The notes beneath the pieces were generated by a model, which made no database searches, was not told the origin of the DNA, and was given only the letters and a program-made list of their open reading frames with translations. A DNA stretch of 51,599 bases. It comes from Bacillus sp. EB106-08-02-XG196 (lineage in GTDB: Bacteria > Bacillota > Bacilli > Bacillales > Cytobacillaceae). Position 1 is the first letter of the stretch. Each line of letters begins with the position of its first letter. The DNA is taken from contig NZ_JABWSY010000027.1 in the NCBI RefSeq assembly GCF_013396335.1, positions 1 to 51,599 on the forward strand, in the 5' to 3' direction. Below are positions 24,832 to 32,744 of the stretch, piece after piece. A program made the translations under genes and the position numbers.

Positions 24832-25631
24832 AGGTATACGCATCGGTACTTAAAATTAGACTTTTAATTGGTATGCAGTATCGTTCTGCTGCACTGGCTG
24901 GAGTGGCAACGCAATTCTTCTGGGGATTTATTTCGATCATGGTATTTGAAGCATTCTATGAATTTGCTGCTGTAACACCGCCAATCTCATTGAAAGAGTT
25001 AATCACCTATATATGGCTGCAGCAGGCTTTCCTTGCTTTTATCATGCTTTGGTTTCGTGATAATGAATTATTTGATCTGATCACAAGCGGGAATATCGCC
25101 TATGAACTTTGCCGTCCTACAGATTTATATGGTTTTTGGTATGCAAAACTTCTGGCACAACGACTATCAAGCGCATTACTACGCTGTTATCCTATCTTAA
25201 TCGTGGCTTTCCTTTTACCAAAACCCTACAACATGACACTGCCTCCCAATGTAATAACCTTTGTTTTATTTGTCATTACCCTTGTATTAGGCTTACTGCT
25301 ATTAGTAGCCATTTCAATGTTCTTATATATATCCGTCTTTGTAACCTTATCTCCAATGGGGTCACTGTTGATATTTGGGGTGCTAGGGGAATTCTTTGCA
25401 GGGTTGTTTTTACCTATACCTTTAATGCCTCTATGGCTCCAAAAAATTGCCTACGTCCTGCCTTTTCGCTGGACCGCAGATTTTCCATTTCGTGTATATT
25501 CAGGACATATAGCGCAAAGTGACGCTGTAATCGGAGTTTTTATTCAATTAGGATACCTTTTAGGTCTCCTTTGGATAGGAAAATGGGCGCTTAACAGTGT
25601 CCTAAAAAGAGTTGTCGTACAGGGGGGATAA
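24828..25631 (+). CDS. ABC-2 type transporter permease (COG4587-like)
   Basis: Membrane subunit, 267 residues with about six hydrophobic segments. It has the DELF-like WFRDNELFDLITSGNIAYELCRPTDLYGFW segment typical of this permease group, here visible as RDNELFDLITSGNIAYELCR. ATG at 24828 overlaps the ATPase stop by 4 nt, so the two are translationally coupled. It pairs with the next permease to form a heterodimeric channel. Confidence 0.85.
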   Translation: MKVYASVLKIRLLIGMQYRSAALAGVATQFFWGFISIMVFEAFYEFAAVTPPISLKELITYIWLQQAFLAFIMLWFRDNELFDLITSGNIAYELCRPTDLYGFWYAKLLAQRLSSALLRCYPILIVAFLLPKPYNMTLPPNVITFVLFVITLVLGLLLLVAISMFLYISVFVTLSPMGSLLIFGVLGEFFAGLFLPIPLMPLWLQKIAYVLPFRWTADFPFRVYSGHIAQSDAVIGVFIQLGYLLGLLWIGKWALNSVLKRVVVQGG

Positions 25632-25637
25632 TAGTAA

Positions 25638-26420
25638 ATGAATCTTTATTTAAAGTATTTGCTTATCTTATTTAAATCACAAATGCAATACCGAACATCG
25701 TTTTGGCTATTATCAATTGGACAGTTCTTTATTCCTTTTTCGATATTTGCGGGACTCTACTTTTTGTTTGAGCGATTTGGTCAGATCAAAGGCTGGGATT
25801 TCTTCGAAGTTGCCCTCTGTTTTGCGGTTATTCACATGGCGTTTTCGTTAAGTGAGTGTTTTGCACGGGGATTTGACACTTTTTCCAGCTTAATTGTGAA
25901 GGGGGATTTTGACAGGGTGCTGGTACGTCCCCGAAGTACCTTTCTTCAAATACTAGGGTCGAAATTTGAATTTACGCGAATAGGCAGGCTCCTGCAAAGT
26001 GCCATGGTTCTTATATGGGCATTGAATAGTCTGCCCATCGAATGGAGCTTCGTGAAAGCTGTTACCCTATTTTTTATGATTACCAGTGGTGTCCTAATAT
26101 TTACGGGAATTTATATGCTTGCCGCGACGATGTGTTTTTGGACAGTTCAGGGTTTGGAAATAGCAAATATCTTTACGGATGGCGGCAGAGAGATGGCGCA
26201 GTATCCGTTAAATATTTATCAAAAGTGGGTGGCACGTTTCTTCACCTATGTCATCCCCTTTGGGACCGTAAATTATCTGCCGCTGCTGTTTATTCTGGGA
26301 AAAACGACTGGGAATGAGCTGCTTTATATGCTCACGCCTATTGCGGGTAGCCTATTTATCCTTCCTTGTTTTCTTGTATGGCAATTTGGAGTAAGGCATT
26401 ATCGGTCCACCGGATCATAA
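25638..26420 (+). CDS. ABC-2 type transporter permease (COG3694/DUF990-like)
   Basis: Second membrane subunit, 260 residues with about six hydrophobic segments. It has the parallel motif FARGFDTFSSLIVKGDFDRVLVRP, equivalent to the ITSGNIAYELCRP motif of the neighbour. ATG at 25638, six bases after the preceding stop. Last gene of the three-gene exporter unit, ended by the strong terminator at 26421-26456. Confidence 0.85.
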   Translation: MNLYLKYLLILFKSQMQYRTSFWLLSIGQFFIPFSIFAGLYFLFERFGQIKGWDFFEVALCFAVIHMAFSLSECFARGFDTFSSLIVKGDFDRVLVRPRSTFLQILGSKFEFTRIGRLLQSAMVLIWALNSLPIEWSFVKAVTLFFMITSGVLIFTGIYMLAATMCFWTVQGLEIANIFTDGGREMAQYPLNIYQKWVARFFTYVIPFGTVNYLPLLFILGKTTGNELLYMLTPIAGSLFILPCFLVWQFGVRHYRSTGS

Positions 26421-26456
26421 GGTAAGCAGTGGGATTCCCACTGCTTACCTTTTTTT
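26421..26456 (+). terminator. Strong terminator of the ABC exporter operon
   Basis: Perfect 13-bp stem GGTAAGCAGTGGG / CCCACTGCTTACC with an ATT loop and seven T. The stop codon of the convergent spore-protein gene lies in the right arm. Confidence 0.95.
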
Positions 26457-26699
26457 AACCATATTTTCCTGTGCCATTTTCACAAGCTCCCGGACCATGC
26501 TGCCGCCTAACCTGCCGCCGACCTTCCCAGCCTGCTGAGAAGTGAGCTGACCATTGTAGCCTTTCTTTAATGGAACACCTACCTCTTCGGCTGCCTCAAA
26601 TTTTGCATTTTCTGGATTCTGTGCCTGTACGACCCTTGCCTTTAATGCATCTAATCCATTTCTAGCTTCAGGGATGAGGATTTTATTTCTTCTGGCCAT
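26445..26699 (-). CDS. Alpha/beta-type small acid-soluble spore protein (SASP)
   Basis: Binds and protects DNA in dormant spores. 84 residues, slightly longer than the usual 60-75, with the conserved C-terminal half LTSQQAGKVGGRLGGSMVRELVKMAQENM and the KFEAAEEVGVPL segment where germination protease GPR cuts family members. ATG at 26699 with AAAGGAGGGATAAT upstream. On the minus strand, a CATCCTA about 35 nt upstream resembles a SigG -10, but the -35 is poor. Expected to be made in the forespore under SigG. It is direct evidence that the organism sporulates. The N-terminal PEARNGLDALKARVVQAQ extension is less typical. Confidence 0.92.
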   Translation of the reverse strand: MARRNKILIPEARNGLDALKARVVQAQNPENAKFEAAEEVGVPLKKGYNGQLTSQQAGKVGGRLGGSMVRELVKMAQENMVKKR

Positions 26700-26777
26700 A
26701 TTATCCCTCCTTTAGGGTTAGGATGACCAATTTTAAAAAATAATCAGCAACGACTGGAAAAATCCTTTTTTATCCAG

Positions 26778-26783
26778 TATAAT
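26778..26783 (+). promoter_or_regulatory. -10 element of the argS T-box transcript
   Basis: TATAAT just before the T-box; -35 candidate TGGAAA at 26755-26760 with a 17-nt spacer. Confidence 0.5.
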
Positions 26784-26804
26784 AACTACAAATCAAGTCG
26801 GAAA

Positions 26805-27036
26805 AAATCAATGAAAAAGAGAGTAATCCTTTGGGAAGTCAAAGCGAGTCAGGGATGGTGGGAGCCTGATACGAAGCAGAGGATGAAGCGCACTTTTGAG
26901 ATGTCTGCCTGAAAAAAGTAGGGCAAACCGGAGAAATCCTCCGTTAACAAATCAAGCTGGTTCTTTTGGAACAAGTAGAGTGGTACCGCGAGTTAACTCT
27001 CGTCTCTTCGTATAGAGACGGGAGTTTTTTGTTTTT
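26805..27036 (+). ncRNA. T-box riboswitch for arginine (argS leader)
   Basis: Leader RNA that reads uncharged tRNA-Arg and lets transcription proceed into argS. The T-box sequence AGAGTGGTACCGCG is at 26977-26990, with TGGT able to pair with an ACCA tRNA end. In Stem I the specifier loop shows the E-loop partners AGTA (26822-26825) and GAA (26885-26887), and the likely specifier codon CGC (Arg) at 26889-26891 followed by A. The terminator stem AACTCTCGTCTC / GAGACGGGAGTT (26995-27006, 27015-27026) with a T-run closes it. The 5' boundary is approximate. Regulation is by antitermination when arginyl-tRNA is low. Confidence 0.94.
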
Positions 27037-27066
27037 TTAAAAGAGAGAATTAGGAGGTCTACAAAA

Positions 27067-28761
27067 ATGAAATATAAACAGGAGCTTGCAGAGGTTTTAA
27101 ATGAATTGCTTGGACAGGAAATGCAGATAAAAGAACTCGAAATGCTAATTGAAAAACCAAAAAATCCACAGCACGGTGATTTAGCCTTTCCATGTTTTTC
27201 ATTAGCAAAGGTAAAAAGAAAGTCACCGAATATTATTGCGGAGGAGTTAAGTGAAAGAATCCAATCCCCAATTTTCGAAAAGGTCGAAGTGGTGGGAGCC
27301 TACCTGAATATCTTCTTAAATAGAAAATTAGTTTCAGAAGATACGGTTGCAGAAATTATCAAGCAAAAGGAGAAGTATGGTGCGCAAGACATCGGGAAAA
27401 ACCGTAATGTAACGATTGATTTGTCATCACCAAATATCGCAAAACCATTCTCAATGGGTCATTTGCGTTCAACGGTTATCGGAAACTCTTTGGCATTCAT
27501 TGTAGAAAAATGCGGATATAAGCCTATTCGAATTAACCATATAGGTGACTGGGGTACTCAATTCGGTAAATTAATTACTGCCTATAAGCTGTGGGGGGAA
27601 GAAGAGAAGGTTAAACAAAACCCGATTAAGGAATTATTAGCCCTCTATATTAAGTTCCACGATGAGGCAGAAAATGATCATGCACTTGTTGAACAGGGCA
27701 GGAGCTGGTTTAAAAGACTTGAAGATGGCAATGAGGAAGCCTTAGCGCTTTGGCAATGGTTCCGTGAAGAGTCTTTAAAAGAGTTTTCAAGAATATATGA
27801 GTTAATGAATGTTCAATTTGATTCTTTTGCAGGTGAAGCTTTCTATAATGATAAAATGGATCGAGTTGTCAAGCTGCTAGAGGAAACAGAAATGCTAGTA
27901 GAATCTGACCAGGCTCAAGTCGTTGACCTGTCAGCCGAAGGATTACCACCATGTTTAATTAAAAAATCCGATGGAGCAACGCTTTACGCAACGCGTGATT
28001 TAGCAGCAGCCCTTTACCGTAAAGAAAACTATGACTTTGATTTGTCAGTATACGTCGTTGGGAATGAACAGAGTCTTCATTTTAAACAGTTAATGGCTGT
28101 ATTAGAAAAGATGGGCTATTCTTGGGCAAAGAATATGATCCATATTCCGTTCGGAATGATGCTTAAGGACGGAAAGAAAATGTCGACCAGAAAAGGGAAG
28201 GTTGTTTTACTAGAGGAAGTACTAAATGAGTCCATTTCGATGGCCAAACATAACATTGAAGAAAAGAATCCAAACCTCACAAACAAAGACGTTGTAGCAA
28301 AGCAGGTGGGTGTCGGGGCAGTCATGTTCCATGACTTAAAAAACCATAGAATGAATGATATAGAATTTTCGTTAGAAGAAATGCTTCGTTTTGAAGGAGA
28401 AACCGGTCCTTATGTCCAATATACTTATGCAAGGGCATGTTCTATTTTACGCAAAGCAAACTGGCAGGAGGAGCATGGTGCCGGAACATCGTCTCCAACC
28501 TGGGAAAAGGAGTGGAAGGTTGTAAGTTTAATTACGGAGTTTACAAACGCGATTAAAAGGGCGTATGAACAGTTCGATCCATCGCAAATCGCAAAATATA
28601 TTGTGGACCTCGCGCAAGCCTTTAATAAATATTACGGCGAGGTAAAAATTCTTGAAGATGGTCCAGAACAACAAGCACGCTTAGCACTTGTATATTCCGT
28701 GACGATTGTTTTAAAAGAAGGATTGAGATTATTAGGGATCGAAGCACCAGAAGAAATGTAA
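27067..28761 (+). CDS. argS: Arginyl-tRNA synthetase
   Basis: Charges tRNA-Arg. 564 residues, class I synthetase: N-terminal Add1-type domain (1-85), HIGH-type motif in SSPNIAKPFSMGHLRS (120-135), KMSK-type motif KKMSTRKGKV (about 367), and the DALR anticodon-binding domain (about 440-564). ATG at 27067, SD TTAGGAGG. The S-P-N-I-A-K-P-F-S-M-G-H form differs from the B. subtilis ArgS type, so this may be one of two argS genes in the genome, the T-box-controlled one. A DinB-like gene follows. Confidence 0.96.
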   Translation: MKYKQELAEVLNELLGQEMQIKELEMLIEKPKNPQHGDLAFPCFSLAKVKRKSPNIIAEELSERIQSPIFEKVEVVGAYLNIFLNRKLVSEDTVAEIIKQKEKYGAQDIGKNRNVTIDLSSPNIAKPFSMGHLRSTVIGNSLAFIVEKCGYKPIRINHIGDWGTQFGKLITAYKLWGEEEKVKQNPIKELLALYIKFHDEAENDHALVEQGRSWFKRLEDGNEEALALWQWFREESLKEFSRIYELMNVQFDSFAGEAFYNDKMDRVVKLLEETEMLVESDQAQVVDLSAEGLPPCLIKKSDGATLYATRDLAAALYRKENYDFDLSVYVVGNEQSLHFKQLMAVLEKMGYSWAKNMIHIPFGMMLKDGKKMSTRKGKVVLLEEVLNESISMAKHNIEEKNPNLTNKDVVAKQVGVGAVMFHDLKNHRMNDIEFSLEEMLRFEGETGPYVQYTYARACSILRKANWQEEHGAGTSSPTWEKEWKVVSLITEFTNAIKRAYEQFDPSQIAKYIVDLAQAFNKYYGEVKILEDGPEQQARLALVYSVTIVLKEGLRLLGIEAPEEM

Positions 28762-28784
28762 TAAATATTTGGAGGAATAGTAGA

Positions 28785-29246
28785 ATGAGTGAACTTTTGT
28801 TTAACAATATGGAGCTTACAAGAAGTTTCTTTATCAAGAATGTAGCAGCAATTGAGGAAGGTCTGGCCGAAGTACAACCCAATGGGTTTAACAACACCAT
28901 TCATTGGCATATTGGACACGTATTAACGACTGCTGAGAGTTTGGTTTTTGGTTTTCCTAAAAATACAAGCCATATACCAGCGAACTATATGGAATTATTC
29001 GCAAGGGGAACGAAACCAGCAGACTGGGAAGGAGATGTTCCTTCTATTTCAGTTCTGACTAGCCAGTTAAAAGAACAATTAGCAAGAATGAAGGAGATTT
29101 CCGTTGAAAGCCTCAGTGTGGAGTTAAAAGAGCCATTTCTTGGTCAAAAAACATATGGTGAACTCGTAAATTTTGCACTGTTCCACGAGAATTTACATTT
29201 AGGACATATCCAAGCTATGAAACGTGTTATCGAAACTGCTAAATAG
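28785..29246 (+). CDS. DinB-like (DinB_2) domain protein
   Basis: Four-helix-bundle protein of the DinB/YfiT superfamily, 153 residues. Likely metal-binding histidines lie in IHWHIGHVL (about 40-47) and FHENLHLGHI (about 132-141). Members include thiol-dependent transferases such as bacillithiol S-transferases, but most are uncharacterised, so no function is assigned. ATG at 28785, SD TTGGAGG, 23 nt after argS; probably co-transcribed with it and so under T-box control. Confidence 0.8.
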   Translation: MSELLFNNMELTRSFFIKNVAAIEEGLAEVQPNGFNNTIHWHIGHVLTTAESLVFGFPKNTSHIPANYMELFARGTKPADWEGDVPSISVLTSQLKEQLARMKEISVESLSVELKEPFLGQKTYGELVNFALFHENLHLGHIQAMKRVIETAK

Positions 29247-29267
29247 CAGCAGTGAAAATAATATTGA

Positions 29268-29297
29268 AAATCCACCTTCCTGGTGGATTTTTTTTTA
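29268..29297 (+). terminator. Terminator after argS-dinB-like
   Basis: 10-bp perfect stem AAAATCCACC / GGTGGATTTT with a TTCCT loop, and a run of T. Confidence 0.9.
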
Positions 29298-29373
29298 CTA
29301 AAAGAGTAAGAAAAGGGGGGGATGGAATAATAAAAAGTGAAAAACCTGAATTTTATTACTTTCCTTGAATGGA

Positions 29374-29402
29374 TTGACACTGGATATAGGTACTTCTATA
29401 AT
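29374..29402 (+). promoter_or_regulatory. Consensus SigA promoter of nupC
   Basis: TTGACA at 29374-29379 and TATAAT at 29397-29402 with a 17-nt spacer, a perfect consensus. A palindrome lies just downstream at 29413-29438. Confidence 0.85.
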
Positions 29403-29412
29403 CTTTGGTGTG

Positions 29413-29438
29413 TTCGATATTTGTCAAAAAATGTCGAA
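29413..29438 (+). promoter_or_regulatory. Candidate operator (26-bp palindrome) downstream of the nupC promoter
   Basis: Arms TTCGATATTT (29413-29422) and AAATGTCGAA (29429-29438) match at 9 of 10 positions around a 6-nt centre GTCAAA. It starts a few bases after the expected transcription start, so a bound repressor would block the strong promoter. It does not match the DeoR or PurR sites I know. Confidence 0.5.
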
Positions 29439-29503
29439 ATAAATTGTGTTTTCTATCTTCTTACATAAAATTGATAGAACATCATGAATAGGAGAGGGAT
29501 TGT

Positions 29504-30685
29504 TTGAAGTATCTACTATTTTTGGCTGCAATCGTTATCATTTTTTTGTTAGCCTTTATCGTAAGTAACAACAAGAAAAGAATCAAGGTTAAACCGCTTA
29601 TCACTATGCTAGTATTACAGCTTATTTTTGCCTTTTTGCTGCTTAATACAGAAATTGGGTTTGTTATTATTACAGCAGTCTCTAGTTTGTTCGACCATCT
29701 TTTGAGCTATGCTGCAGAGGGAATAAACTTTGTTTTCGGTGGAATGGCGAATGAAGGTGCAGGTCCATTCTTCACAAATGTCCTCATGCCCATTGTCTTT
29801 ATTTCTGTATTAATAGGAATTGCGCAATATATTAAGGTTCTTCCTTTTATCATTCGCTATCTTGGAATTCTATTAAGCAAGGTAAATGGATTAGGTAAGC
29901 TTGAATCTTATAATGCCGTTGCATCAGCCGTTTTCGGCCAATCAGAGGTATTTATATCTGTGAAAAAACAGCTTCCTTATATTCCTGAACACCGCCTTTA
30001 TACATTATGTACGTCAGCAATGTCAACGGTTTCTGCTTCCATATTAGGGGCGTATATGACGATGATAGATCCGAAGTATGTTATAACCGCATTGGTTTTA
30101 AACTTATTTGGCGGCTTCATGGTTGCCAATATCATTAATCCTTATGAGGTTTCAGCAGAAGAAGATATTATAGATGTTCAAGAAGGAGAAAAACAAACCT
30201 TCTTCGAAGTCCTTGGCGAATATATAATGGATGGATTTAAAGTAGCCATTATTGTTGGAGCCATGCTAATTGGTTTTGTTGCGTTAATTAGTATGATTAA
30301 CCATGTATTTGATGCCATTTTTGGTGTAAGCTTCCAGACAGTTCTAGGATATGTGTTTTCACCGCTTGCCTTTATTGTGGGAATACCTGCGGCTGATATG
30401 GTTAAAGCCGGAACGATTATGGCTACTAAATTATTGTCAAATGAGTTTGTTGCAATGATGGATTTAGCAAAAATAGCAGATTCTCTATCAAGCAGAACAG
30501 TTGGGATTATTTCCGTATTCCTGGTATCGTTTGCAAACTTCTCATCCATTGGGATTATTACAGGGGCAGTAAAAGGATTGAACGAAGCAAAAGGAAATCA
30601 AGTAGCTAAGTTTGGACTTAAATTACTTTACGGAGCTACACTTGTAAGTTTATTAACAGCAGCAATTACAAGTATTATGTTATAA
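29504..30685 (+). CDS. nupC: NupC-family nucleoside transporter (CNT)
   Basis: Concentrative nucleoside:proton symporter. 393 residues, usual length, with an N-terminal pair of membrane segments (MKYLLFLAAIVIIFLLAFIV), the CNT core motifs GQSEVFISVK and TSAMSTVSASILGAYM, and the C-terminal NFSSIGIITGAVKGL. The start is TTG at 29504 behind GGAGAGGG. Single gene between two terminators with a consensus promoter and a palindromic operator candidate, so it is likely repressed until a nucleoside signal. The pyrimidine or purine preference is not readable. Confidence 0.93.
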   Translation: MKYLLFLAAIVIIFLLAFIVSNNKKRIKVKPLITMLVLQLIFAFLLLNTEIGFVIITAVSSLFDHLLSYAAEGINFVFGGMANEGAGPFFTNVLMPIVFISVLIGIAQYIKVLPFIIRYLGILLSKVNGLGKLESYNAVASAVFGQSEVFISVKKQLPYIPEHRLYTLCTSAMSTVSASILGAYMTMIDPKYVITALVLNLFGGFMVANIINPYEVSAEEDIIDVQEGEKQTFFEVLGEYIMDGFKVAIIVGAMLIGFVALISMINHVFDAIFGVSFQTVLGYVFSPLAFIVGIPAADMVKAGTIMATKLLSNEFVAMMDLAKIADSLSSRTVGIISVFLVSFANFSSIGIITGAVKGLNEAKGNQVAKFGLKLLYGATLVSLLTAAITSIML

Positions 30686-30689
30686 ATTG

Positions 30690-30727
30690 AAAACAACCAC
30701 CGATTATTAATCAGTGGTTGTTTTTTT
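30690..30727. terminator. Bidirectional terminator between nupC and the DedA gene
   Basis: 14-bp stem beginning AAACAACCAC (one mismatch) with a TATTA loop, T-run on the plus side and A-rich flank serving the minus side. Confidence 0.85.
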
Positions 30728-31303
30728 CGTTTTCTTTATTAGGTAGTAGATGACACCAAGAATAACGGCACCAATAATAATTGGCAGTGTATATTGCGCT
30801 GCATACTCTTTAATATGTGACCAATTCTCGCCTAACGCATGTCCTAAGTAAAGGAATAGAATGGTCCATGGAATCACAGCTGCTATCGTATAAAAAGTAA
30901 ATTTTGCTGCCGACATTTTTGCAATTCCAGCTGGAATGGATATCGCGTGCCGAACAACGGGGATAAAGCGGGCAAAGAAAATGACGCCGACTCCATATTT
31001 TCTAAACCATAGTTCGGATAGGTCAATTTGCTTCTTATTAATAAAGACATACTTCCCGTATTTTTCCAAGAACGGACGACCGCCATAATACCCAGCCCAA
31101 TAGAGGAATAACTGTGCAAAGGTCCCGCCGATGGTACCTGCAATAATCGCTCCTGGATAGCCGAGAATCCCTTCTGAAATCATATAACCGCCATATCCTA
31201 AGACTATTTCACTTGGAATAACCTCAATCATTAAGCCTAATGCAATTCCGAAGTAACCTAACTCTGATAAGAACTCCAATACTGAAAAAATAAATTCCTT
31301 CAT
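30707..31303 (-). CDS. DedA family membrane protein
   Basis: 198-residue integral membrane protein of the DedA/SNARE-associated family, similar to B. subtilis YngC type. About five hydrophobic segments, an acidic E29-VIPSE region near the N-terminus and the conserved FFARFIPVVRHAISIPAG segment with the functional arginines. Known for the family: undecaprenyl-phosphate or phospholipid translocation, membrane-potential maintenance and drug resistance; the lipid moved here is not readable. ATG at 31303 behind TAGGTGA on the minus strand. Ends in the shared terminator with nupC. Confidence 0.88.
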   Translation of the reverse strand: MKEFIFSVLEFLSELGYFGIALGLMIEVIPSEIVLGYGGYMISEGILGYPGAIIAGTIGGTFAQLFLYWAGYYGGRPFLEKYGKYVFINKKQIDLSELWFRKYGVGVIFFARFIPVVRHAISIPAGIAKMSAAKFTFYTIAAVIPWTILFLYLGHALGENWSHIKEYAAQYTLPIIIGAVILGVIYYLIKKTKKTTTD

Positions 31304-31370
31304 AGTTCACCTACACTTTTATATATGTTCATTGCTTTTATTAGTTTATAACAGTTTCGTTAAGAAAGAA

Positions 31371-31395
31371 ATAAAAACAGCGGACAACCCGCTGT
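31371..31395 (-). terminator. Terminator of the RodA-like gene
   Basis: Minus strand: 7-bp stem ACAGCGG / CCGCTGT (31377-31395) with a 5-nt loop followed by TTTTTAT. Confidence 0.75.
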
Positions 31396-31402
31396 CCTTC
31401 AT

Positions 31403-32584
31403 TTAACTACTTAATGACCTTGATGATGTGAACATGTAATTGCGATGATGAAAACGAATACTATAAACAATCCCCATTGCAAACATATTGCCCATTAACG
31501 AACTTCCGCCATAGCTGATGAAAGGTAAGGGGATTCCTGTGATCGGCAGGACCTGAATGGTCATACCAACATTTTGAAAAACATGAAAAGTCAGCATTGA
31601 AATGATTCCTGTACACACATATGTATTAAACGGTTCATTCGTATCTAAGGCCGTTTTTATTAAATGATAAATTAATAGAAAAAATAGTCCAATGACAATA
31701 CTGCCGCCTACAAAGCCATATTCCTCACCAATTACACTGAAAATAAAGTCTGTATGTCCTTCGGGAATGTATACTTCCCGGTTTCCAAAGCCCTTTCCCG
31801 TTATCAAACCAGACCCAATGGCACTTAAGGATTTCAATAGGTGGTAGCCTGAGCTGCTGGAGTGATTAAATGGGTCGAGCCAAGCATAAATGCGGTTAAA
31901 CTTGTATTGTTGTACATGTAAATACTTTTCAAGGATATCCGGTCTTTGTACGACTAGATAAATAATGAAAGCTCCAAGTGAAGCTCCAGTACTAAAGAGC
32001 GGTAATATAATTTTCCATGTGATCCCCGAGACTAGAATAAATCCAACTAAGATCGATAATAAGACGAGCGAGGTGCCCAGATCATTCTGTTTCATAATAA
32101 AGAAGATAGGGACGAGTGTGGTGATTGATAGTTTAAGCAATAACCCAAAATCTCTTTTAAATGTTTTCTCAAGATATTTCTCCTGATGCTTGGCAGCAAC
32201 AGAGCTAAGCGCTAAGATTAAAAACGTTTTTACAAACTCTGAAGGCTGAATGGAGCCCACAGGAGTGATAAACCAGCTTTTTGCCCCGTTTCTAATTGGT
32301 GCGATATCTAATGGTGCAACAAGAACACCAATAAGTAAAAGAAGTCCAAATCCATACAAATACCAAGAAAGCCGCCGGTATTGATATCCGTCGAAAAGGA
32401 TGGTAATGGAAATGATGGCGGCACCAACTACATACCAGAAGGTTTGTCTGACTAAGAAATTATCCTCGTACTGCCCAGCAGTTTGTGCACTATAAATTCC
32501 TACACAGCTAACAAGAAAAAATAGAAACAGAATTAATGTTAACGTCCAATCAAAGCGATCTACTTTTTTTGTGAAATTGTCCAT
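31403..32584 (-). CDS. rodA: FtsW/RodA/SpoVE family cell-shape protein (RodA-like)
   Basis: SEDS glycosyltransferase that polymerises lipid II. 393 residues, about ten membrane segments, with PSEFVKTFLILAL, the catalytic region motif around KQNDLGTSLVLL (the W-x-D/E-type acid is D in QNDLG), and the C-terminal ITGIPLPFISYGGSSL signature. ATG at 32584 has GGGTG upstream; a GTG nine bases earlier lacks spacing. It is alone in its unit. Assignment to RodA rather than FtsW or SpoVE rests on length and isolated position, so the symbol is tentative; it may be a second RodA paralogue. Confidence 0.8.
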   Translation of the reverse strand: MDNFTKKVDRFDWTLTLILFLFFLVSCVGIYSAQTAGQYEDNFLVRQTFWYVVGAAIISITILFDGYQYRRLSWYLYGFGLLLLIGVLVAPLDIAPIRNGAKSWFITPVGSIQPSEFVKTFLILALSSVAAKHQEKYLEKTFKRDFGLLLKLSITTLVPIFFIMKQNDLGTSLVLLSILVGFILVSGITWKIILPLFSTGASLGAFIIYLVVQRPDILEKYLHVQQYKFNRIYAWLDPFNHSSSSGYHLLKSLSAIGSGLITGKGFGNREVYIPEGHTDFIFSVIGEEYGFVGGSIVIGLFFLLIYHLIKTALDTNEPFNTYVCTGIISMLTFHVFQNVGMTIQVLPITGIPLPFISYGGSSLMGNMFAMGIVYSIRFHHRNYMFTSSRSLSS

Positions 32585-32707
32585 ATGCCACACCCAATTT
32601 TATCTGTTTGTATAGTGTTATGCTAACAAAGAAAAGATTTGGTAACAATATATTTAGGAAGTTTATTACAGGAACTTAACTATTATGACGAATCTATTAA
32701 GGAAAAT

Positions 32708-32744
32708 GTTTCAAAAAAATGAAGCACGGTCCAAGTCCGTGCTT
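32708..32744 (-). terminator. Terminator of mgtE
   Basis: Minus strand: 8-bp stem AAGCACGG / CCGTGCTT with a 7-nt loop (32722-32744), then TCATTTTTTTGA. Confidence 0.85.

Noticed and set aside
25109..25522. 137-codon frame overlapping the ABC permease
   Set aside because: Out-of-frame shadow on the same strand without membrane pattern or ribosome site.
29374..29438. DeoR-type or PurR-type control site for nupC
   Set aside because: The palindrome arms TTCGATATTT / AAATGTCGAA do not match the B. subtilis DeoR or PurR sites as I know them.
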